Positions 7,057-10,337 of a DNA stretch of 10,337 nt are shown in pieces. The stretch lies in contig JAITES010000146.1 of assembly GCA_031281925.1 (NCBI GenBank), forward strand, positions 1 through 10,337. The letters run 5' to 3'. The position numbers and the translations under genes are program-made. The stretch is from Treponema sp. Its GTDB lineage: Bacteria > Spirochaetota > Spirochaetia > Treponematales > Breznakiellaceae. Below the pieces are notes generated by a model. It was given only the letters and a program-made list of their open reading frames with translations, was not told the DNA's origin and ran no database searches. Position 1 is the stretch's first letter. The number at the start of each line of letters is the position of its first letter.

Positions 7057-7994
7057 AGGATCGTTTTGGCAGGACTATTGATTATGCCCGCCTCTCCCTT
7101 ACAAGCCGCTGCAATCTCCGCTGTCCCTACTGTTACAGGGAAGAGACACAGTCTGAGCCGACGGACGAGTTAAAGCCGGATGAAATAGCGGAGATTGTTT
7201 CTGTCCTTGCGGAACTGGGTATACAAAAGGTAAGGCTTTCCGGCGGCGAGCCTCTCCTGCGGCCCGATCTTGAAGAGATTGTTTCCGCGGTCAGTAAAAC
7301 CCCCGGCATCAGGGAAACCGTCATGACCACAAATGCCCAGGGCCTTGCGCGGAGGCTCGGAGCCCTCAAGAATTCAGGGCTCATGCGGCTCAACATAAGC
7401 CTTGATTCCCTGCAGGCTGAACGTTACAGGAACATGAACGGCGGCAGTCTTGAGGAGGTTTTATCAGGTATAGACATGGTCATTGCGCTTGATATGCTGC
7501 CCCTCAAGATCAACTGTGTGCTCCTTGGGGGGATCAATGACGACGAGATTGAAGGGTTTATCAACATGGCGCGGGAACGGCCGCTGCAGATCCGTTTTAT
7601 AGAACTCATGCCCATAGGGAAACTTTCAATACAGGATTTGCGCAGAGATCCTGCGGAGATCCTGAAAAGCACCAGGGGACTCAGGCTGATGAAGTCAGAA
7701 TATCCCGGTCAGCCGGCGCGGTGTTGGGGCGGGCCGGGTTTCAGGGGAAGCATCGGGTTTATCAGAGCCTTTTCCGATCCCTTCTGCCGTAGTTGTAACC
7801 GCATACGGATTAGCTGTGAAGGGAGAATCAGGCCCTGCCTCGCCGATGATACGGAATGGGATCTCCGCAGCGCTATCGGCAATCCCGCCCGGCTTAAGGA
7901 GATCATAATGACGGCGATAGAAAGCAAGTCGGAAAAGCACCGGTTTTCCGAAGGCTTCATTCCCTCAAAATTCATGTACTGCATAGGAGGATAG
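7053..7994 (+). CDS. moaA: GTP 3',8-cyclase MoaA (radical SAM)
   Basis: MoaA uses S-adenosylmethionine radical chemistry to cyclise GTP, the first step of molybdenum cofactor synthesis. The 313-residue protein is slightly shorter than E. coli MoaA (329). It opens with the family signature DRFGRTIDYARLSLTSRCN. The radical-SAM cluster cysteines are Cys20, Cys24 and Cys27 (CNLRCPYC), and LSGGEPLLRPD is the SAM-binding GGE motif. The second, GTP-binding [4Fe-4S] cluster is Cys245-x2-Cys248-x13-Cys262, with the NRIRI arginines between. The C-terminal Gly-Gly needed in MoaA enzymes is present (CIGG). Usually Pro follows the cluster (YCMPE); here it is YCYREE. The ATG overlaps the moaC stop (ATGA). 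The last codons also form the ribosome site of the next gene. Very confident. Confidence 0.97.
   Translation: MKDRFGRTIDYARLSLTSRCNLRCPYCYREETQSEPTDELKPDEIAEIVSVLAELGIQKVRLSGGEPLLRPDLEEIVSAVSKTPGIRETVMTTNAQGLARRLGALKNSGLMRLNISLDSLQAERYRNMNGGSLEEVLSGIDMVIALDMLPLKINCVLLGGINDDEIEGFINMARERPLQIRFIELMPIGKLSIQDLRRDPAEILKSTRGLRLMKSEYPGQPARCWGGPGFRGSIGFIRAFSDPFCRSCNRIRISCEGRIRPCLADDTEWDLRSAIGNPARLKEIIMTAIESKSEKHRFSEGFIPSKFMYCIGG
7985..7991 (+). promoter_or_regulatory. Shine-Dalgarno AGGAGGA inside the end of moaA, supports the TTG start of the MOSC gene
   Basis: The bases AGGAGGA are the end of the Ile codon and the two GGA codons for the C-terminal Gly-Gly of MoaA. The core GGAGG (7986-7990) ends 5 bases before the TTG at 7996, a normal spacing, and decides the start of the MOSC gene. 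No ATG or GTG in that frame lies as well placed. The near-perfect ribosome site compensates for the weak TTG codon. Confidence 0.8.
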
Positions 7995-7995
7995 A

Positions 7996-8454
7996 TTGAA
8001 GAGCGGAGCTTCAGGCCTGGTAGTTTCGGTAAACACAAGCGCCGCAAAGGGAACGGTAAAGGAACCTCAGGCGGAAGCGGTACTCAGGGAGAATTACGGC
8101 ATTGAAGGGGATGCCCACGCCGGCTCATGGCCCAGACAGATAAGTTTGCTTGCCGAAGAGAGTATTTCCAAAATGAGCGCACAGGGGATTCCCGGCCTGA
8201 AACCCGGCGATTTTGCGGAAAACATTACCACCCGCGGTATCGAACTTTACACACTTCCCGTAGGGACTGTTCTGGCTCTGGGGGATTGCCTTGCGGAAAT
8301 TACCCGGATAGGCAAGGAATGTCACAAGGACTGTGCCATAAGGCAAAAAACGGGAAACTGCATCATGCCCTCCGAGGGGGTTTTTGCCAGGGTGATCCGG
8401 GGAGGCGTTCTCAGGGCAGGCGACCATATCAAAATAGAGAAATGTTCCGGGTAA
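7996..8454 (+). CDS. MOSC-domain protein, molybdenum-cofactor associated
   Basis: MOSC domains bind molybdopterin or carry sulfur in molybdenum-cofactor sulfurases. Stand-alone bacterial members of about 150 residues often sit in cofactor operons, but their exact reaction is not settled. This 152-residue protein has the family pattern: GIEGDAHAG (35-43), PRQISLLAEES (46-56), PGDFAENITT (70-79), then IGKECHKDCAIRQKTGNC with cysteines 109, 113 and 122, and IMPSEGVFARV. Cys109 (KECH) is the likely conserved reactive cysteine. The start is TTG, one base after the moaA stop, with its ribosome site inside moaA. No signal peptide is present. It is the last gene of the run; a hairpin overlaps its stop and 94 bases separate it from sir2. 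The family call is confident, the specific role inferred from context. Confidence 0.92.
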   Translation: MKSGASGLVVSVNTSAAKGTVKEPQAEAVLRENYGIEGDAHAGSWPRQISLLAEESISKMSAQGIPGLKPGDFAENITTRGIELYTLPVGTVLALGDCLAEITRIGKECHKDCAIRQKTGNCIMPSEGVFARVIRGGVLRAGDHIKIEKCSG

Positions 8455-8464
8455 ATCCCGGAGT
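8444..8464 (+). other. Hairpin over the stop codon of the MOSC gene
   Basis: TCCGGG (8446-8451), a 5-base loop TAAAT and CCCGGA (8457-8462) make a perfect 6-pair GC-rich stem, extendable by two G-U pairs. The loop contains the TAA stop. No T tract follows (the next bases are CTTCCATGCC), so it is not a standard intrinsic terminator. It could protect the 3' end of the cofactor message or slow polymerase, or have no role. Confidence 0.45.
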
Positions 8465-8526
8465 CTTCCATGCCGATGATAAGTATAAGGATGTAACATG
8501 AAGGCGCCTGCTCTCCATAAAAAATA

Positions 8527-8548
8527 GAGGAGCCTTTCAAAAAAAAAT
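8527..8548 (+). promoter_or_regulatory. Distant Shine-Dalgarno and A9 tract ahead of sir2
   Basis: GAGGAG (8527-8532) is the only good ribosome site before the sir2 ATG at 8549, but 16 bases separate them, about twice the usual distance. The gap ends in nine A residues (8539-8547). No closer in-frame start exists upstream. The rest of the 94-base intergenic stretch (8455-8548) holds the hairpin described at its start, a TATAAG (8484-8489) without a convincing -35 partner, and two tiny frames of 8 and 9 codons that I do not call as genes. Confidence 0.4.
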
Positions 8549-9310
8549 ATGCAGAAAGAAATTGAATCCCTCTTTGAACGTATTGTACATGCCCGTCACT
8601 GTGTTGCCCTGACCGGGGCCGGAGTCTCAACACTTTCCGGTATCCGGGATTTTCGGGGAAAGAACGGACTCTACAATGATATGGATGCGGAAAAGATTTT
8701 TGACCTTGATTACTTCATGCAAGACCCCTCGTTTTATTACAGGATGAGCGGAGAATTTATCTACAACCTTGATGCGAAGGAAGCTTCCGTTGTTCATACC
8801 GTACTCGGGGAACTTGAAAACAGGGGTTTTGTTAAAGCCGTCATCACACAGAACATAGATCTGCTTCACCAGAAGGGAGGCAGCAGACATGTTATTGAGG
8901 TTCACGGTTCCCCCAGGCTGCACTACTGCCTCCATTGCGCCGGTATCCGTATGCCCTTTGAGGAAGCCGCCGCCATCGTAAAAAACGGGGAACTTCCCCG
9001 CTGTCCCAAATGCAACAGGGTGCTGAAACCCGCCATAACCTTCTTTGGTGAAAGCCTCCCCATGGACGCTCTTAGGGAAGCCACGGAGGAGGCCCAGAAT
9101 GCGGATCTTATGCTGGTTCTGGGTACAAGCCTTACGGTACAGCCGGCCGCCAGCCTTCCCCTCTATACGATACGGAAGGGGGGCAGCATTGTTATTGTCA
9201 ACAATATGCCTACATCCCTGGACGCACAGGCCTCCATGCATTTTGATGATCTGGGAGAAGTTTTTGAAGGCATAAAACGGTTTCTTGCCGCCAAAGGGGA
9301 AAACAAGTGA
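8549..9310 (+). CDS. Sir2-family NAD-dependent protein deacylase (sirtuin, Thermotoga-like class U)
   Basis: A cytoplasmic sirtuin that removes acetyl (or other acyl) groups from lysine using NAD+. The 253 residues are close to the usual bacterial length. Visible motifs are GAGVSTLSGIRDFRG (23-37) for NAD binding, TQNIDLLHQKGG (100-111), catalytic His119 in EVHGS, zinc cysteines 127/130 and 152/155, and GTSLTVQPAASLP (192 on) for NAD. Stretches such as FDLDYF, FYYRM and FFGESLPMDALREA closely recall the Thermotoga maritima Sir2 (class U). The Tyr-x2-Arg acyl-pocket signature of CobB/SIRT5-type desuccinylases is not evident, so deacetylase activity is the better guess. The ATG is the only plausible start although its Shine-Dalgarno is far away. 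The stop overlaps the next gene's GTG. A substrate such as acetyl-CoA synthetase is possible but not shown here. Confidence 0.94.
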   Translation: MQKEIESLFERIVHARHCVALTGAGVSTLSGIRDFRGKNGLYNDMDAEKIFDLDYFMQDPSFYYRMSGEFIYNLDAKEASVVHTVLGELENRGFVKAVITQNIDLLHQKGGSRHVIEVHGSPRLHYCLHCAGIRMPFEEAAAIVKNGELPRCPKCNRVLKPAITFFGESLPMDALREATEEAQNADLMLVLGTSLTVQPAASLPLYTIRKGGSIVIVNNMPTSLDAQASMHFDDLGEVFEGIKRFLAAKGENK

Positions 9311-10101
9311 AAAAATTATCGGGCTTTCTGTTTTTGTTTCTGATTCTGTTTATTTCGAATCTCCCTGCACAGGAAAGCGGAACCCTGTCCATGAGTCTTA
9401 ACGGCGCGACAGGACTCTATACGGTACCGTCCGGGAACATCGGCTGGGAAGGGAAGAGTAAAGTGGGCATTGATGCCGGAGGGTCTTATAACTTCTTTTC
9501 CAATAACGGTATTGCCAAAATAGGTGTAAGCCTTTTTAACTGGGTGGAATTAAGCGGCGCGCTGGACATTCAGCCCCGGGAAGAAGACACAAACAATATC
9601 GACGGCATCATCGGGGCAAAACTCAGACTGCCCACTAAACGTACCGCAATTTCCATCGGAGGGAACCTGCAGCTTTTGAACCACCGGGATCAATTCAGCT
9701 GCGCGGGGCAGATCTATACGGCGGCAACCTACAGCGGAGAATTCTTTACCTGGCCTGCCTCTACAAGCCTTGCGATAGGTTACACGATCCACGAGGAGAA
9801 CAAGGATAATATTGATTTTGGCATGGGCTTTGATCTGGTGCTGTTTCCCAGCGTTTTTGGCCGGATCGTACATTGGATCATTGATTATTCCAATTTTTCC
9901 TACAGCATACAGGCTCTGGGGGATGACGCCTGGTACCGGGGCTGCCTCAACACGGGAATCCGCCTTGACTTCTCCGCAATCCCGACTCTAAGCAAATTCA
10001 AACTGGTTTTCGATCTTGCCATGCTGGACATTTTCGATCATGAGCGTACCGTCTCCATGGGCCTGGTAGTAGGAGTACCGATTGGCAAAAAAGCAAAATA
10101 A
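9307..10101 (+). CDS. Exported probable outer-membrane beta-barrel protein, function unknown (YjbH-like start)
   Basis: A 264-residue protein with a clear Sec signal peptide: MKK, a hydrophobic run of Leu/Phe/Ile to about residue 17, and a likely cut after Ala21 (LPA|QES). There is no lipobox cysteine. The mature part alternates polar and hydrophobic residues with Gly and aromatics, as in beta-barrels (for example IDAGGSYNFF, VGVSLFNWVELSG-like strands, IGYTIHEE), and ends in a VGVPIG strand. The mature N-terminus NGATGLYTVPSGNIGWEG recalls the GxxGLxxxPxA pattern of YjbH-type exopolysaccharide export proteins, but it is far shorter than E. coli YjbH, so this is only a hint. The GTG start overlaps the sir2 stop (GTGA), with AAAGGGG (9293-9299) at a 7-base spacing, so it is co-translated with sir2. 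Localisation is fairly sure; function is not known. Confidence 0.8.
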   Translation: MKKLSGFLFLFLILFISNLPAQESGTLSMSLNGATGLYTVPSGNIGWEGKSKVGIDAGGSYNFFSNNGIAKIGVSLFNWVELSGALDIQPREEDTNNIDGIIGAKLRLPTKRTAISIGGNLQLLNHRDQFSCAGQIYTAATYSGEFFTWPASTSLAIGYTIHEENKDNIDFGMGFDLVLFPSVFGRIVHWIIDYSNFSYSIQALGDDAWYRGCLNTGIRLDFSAIPTLSKFKLVFDLAMLDIFDHERTVSMGLVVGVPIGKKAK

Positions 10102-10109
10102 GCGAGGTT

Positions 10110-10136
10110 CTTTCAAAACTGAAGTTTTTGGGAAAG
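10110..10136. terminator. Imperfect hairpin between convergent genes, possible terminator
   Basis: CTTTC-AAAACT, a 2-base loop GA, then AGTTTT, a 3-base bulge (TGG) and GAAAG give an 11-pair bulged stem in the 51-base gap between the beta-barrel gene and the convergent receptor gene. The stem is AT-rich and the loop is tight. A T-rich stretch (10147-10157) follows only after 10 bases, and no T run exists on the other strand. The position is right for a terminator but the structure is weak. Confidence 0.3.
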
Positions 10137-10152
10137 CAACCCTCATTGTTCT

Positions 10153-10337
10153 TTATTTGGGGCTGTCATTTGTTATTCCAAAACCGTCAAACTTCGTCTT
10201 TACCCCCACCGTCATCGAAAGGCCGGGCATATAGTAGCCTGCGAAGGATTCGTAGTGGGAGTTGGCAATGTTCCGCAGGGACGCAAAGGCGCTAACGTGT
10301 TTCCCGACTTCTGGGTTGTCTCGGGCGTCCCGATGAC
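10153..10337 (-). CDS. TonB-dependent outer-membrane receptor, C-terminal fragment
   Basis: The minus-strand frame enters at the window edge and ends in TAA at 10155-10153, giving the last 60 residues of a larger protein. The stretch VSAFASLRNIANSHYESFAGYYMPGLSMT is split here only by description: it matches the last two strands of TonB-dependent receptors, where a NLLNxxYE motif is followed by GYPxPGR and a final strand. Here these read RNIANSHYES, YYMPGL and VGVKTKF. The barrel end would normally be the last Phe, but 11 more residues (DGFGITNDSPK) follow. Such receptors bring in siderophores, corrinoids or other bulky solutes with energy from TonB. The substrate cannot be told from this piece. 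The gene converges on the beta-barrel gene with a 51-base gap. Confidence 0.75.
   Translation of the reverse strand, partial: HRDARDNPEVGKHVSAFASLRNIANSHYESFAGYYMPGLSMTVGVKTKFDGFGITNDSPK

Noticed and set aside
8484..8489. TATAAG as a -10 box for a sir2 promoter
   Set aside because: At 17 bases upstream the sequence is GAGTCT, which is no -35 box, and no extended -10 TG is present.
8498..8527. Nine-codon frame (MKAPALHKK) with AAGGA upstream, as a leader peptide for sir2
   Set aside because: Too short to judge, no regulatory codon pattern, and no attenuator hairpin with a T run follows.
8501..8537. Hairpin AAGGC...GCCTT as a terminator before sir2
   Set aside because: The stem is interrupted, the loop is large, and an A run, not a T run, follows on the + strand.
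8627..9241. 204-codon minus-strand frame opposite sir2
   Set aside because: Shadow of the sirtuin coding frame; the protein shows no family motif.
1..10337. CRISPR arrays, tRNA/rRNA genes, insertion sequences, prophage genes
   Set aside because: No spaced direct repeats, tRNA-like folds, transposase or integrase motifs seen on either strand.

Overview
The gene content and protein style suggest a free-living or gut spirochaete close to Treponema, perhaps of the termite-gut group (T. primitia / T. azotonutricium type). The evidence is a soluble FIST protein beside a hybrid kinase, a PilZ protein next to a chemoreceptor with no CheR-tethering tail, and Gram-negative outer-membrane proteins with roughly balanced base composition. 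The assignment is an inference from protein character, not from a marker gene. Nothing in the window looks like a phage, an insertion sequence, a CRISPR array or an RNA gene. Coding density is very high, and all complete genes lie on the + strand.

Region 1 (1-1895) holds signalling genes: the C-terminal two thirds of a dCache/HAMP methyl-accepting chemotaxis protein, followed by a small PilZ protein behind a perfect AGGAGG. Region 2 (about 1896-4846) begins with a short AT-rich gap holding an inverted repeat and a perfect TATAAT. The TATAAT sits so close to the next ATG that the transcript is predicted to be leaderless. The gap is followed by a FIST sensory protein and, overlapping it by one base (TAATG), a soluble PAS hybrid histidine kinase. 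This layout resembles the NosP (FIST) / NahK (hybrid kinase) pairs of proteobacteria.

Region 3 (4852-8454) is a compact molybdenum (or tungsten) cofactor operon: moeA, a mogA/moaB-type gene, moaC, moaA and a MOSC-domain gene. It starts 5 bases after the kinase stop. Successive genes overlap by 4 or 17 bases or are separated by one base. GTG and TTG starts occur, and the Shine-Dalgarno of the MOSC gene is formed by the codons for the C-terminal Gly-Gly of MoaA. MoaA and MoaC make cyclic pyranopterin monophosphate, the MogA-like protein adenylylates molybdopterin and MoeA inserts the metal. The MoaD/MoaE/MoeB sulfur-transfer step, nucleotide attachment and molybdate uptake are not encoded here.

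Region 4 (8455-10337) has a 94-base gap with a hairpin over the MOSC stop and an A9 tract. It is followed by a Thermotoga-like Sir2 deacylase, which overlaps by GTGA a gene for a secreted, probable outer-membrane beta-barrel protein. A small hairpin then separates this unit from a convergent minus-strand gene, of which only the last 60 codons are in the window. Those codons read as the C-terminal strand region of a TonB-dependent receptor.

The most interesting point is the direct run-on from an apparently leaderless FIST/hybrid-kinase sensor pair into molybdenum-cofactor synthesis. It suggests that a small-molecule sensor and the cofactor genes are made from the same message.
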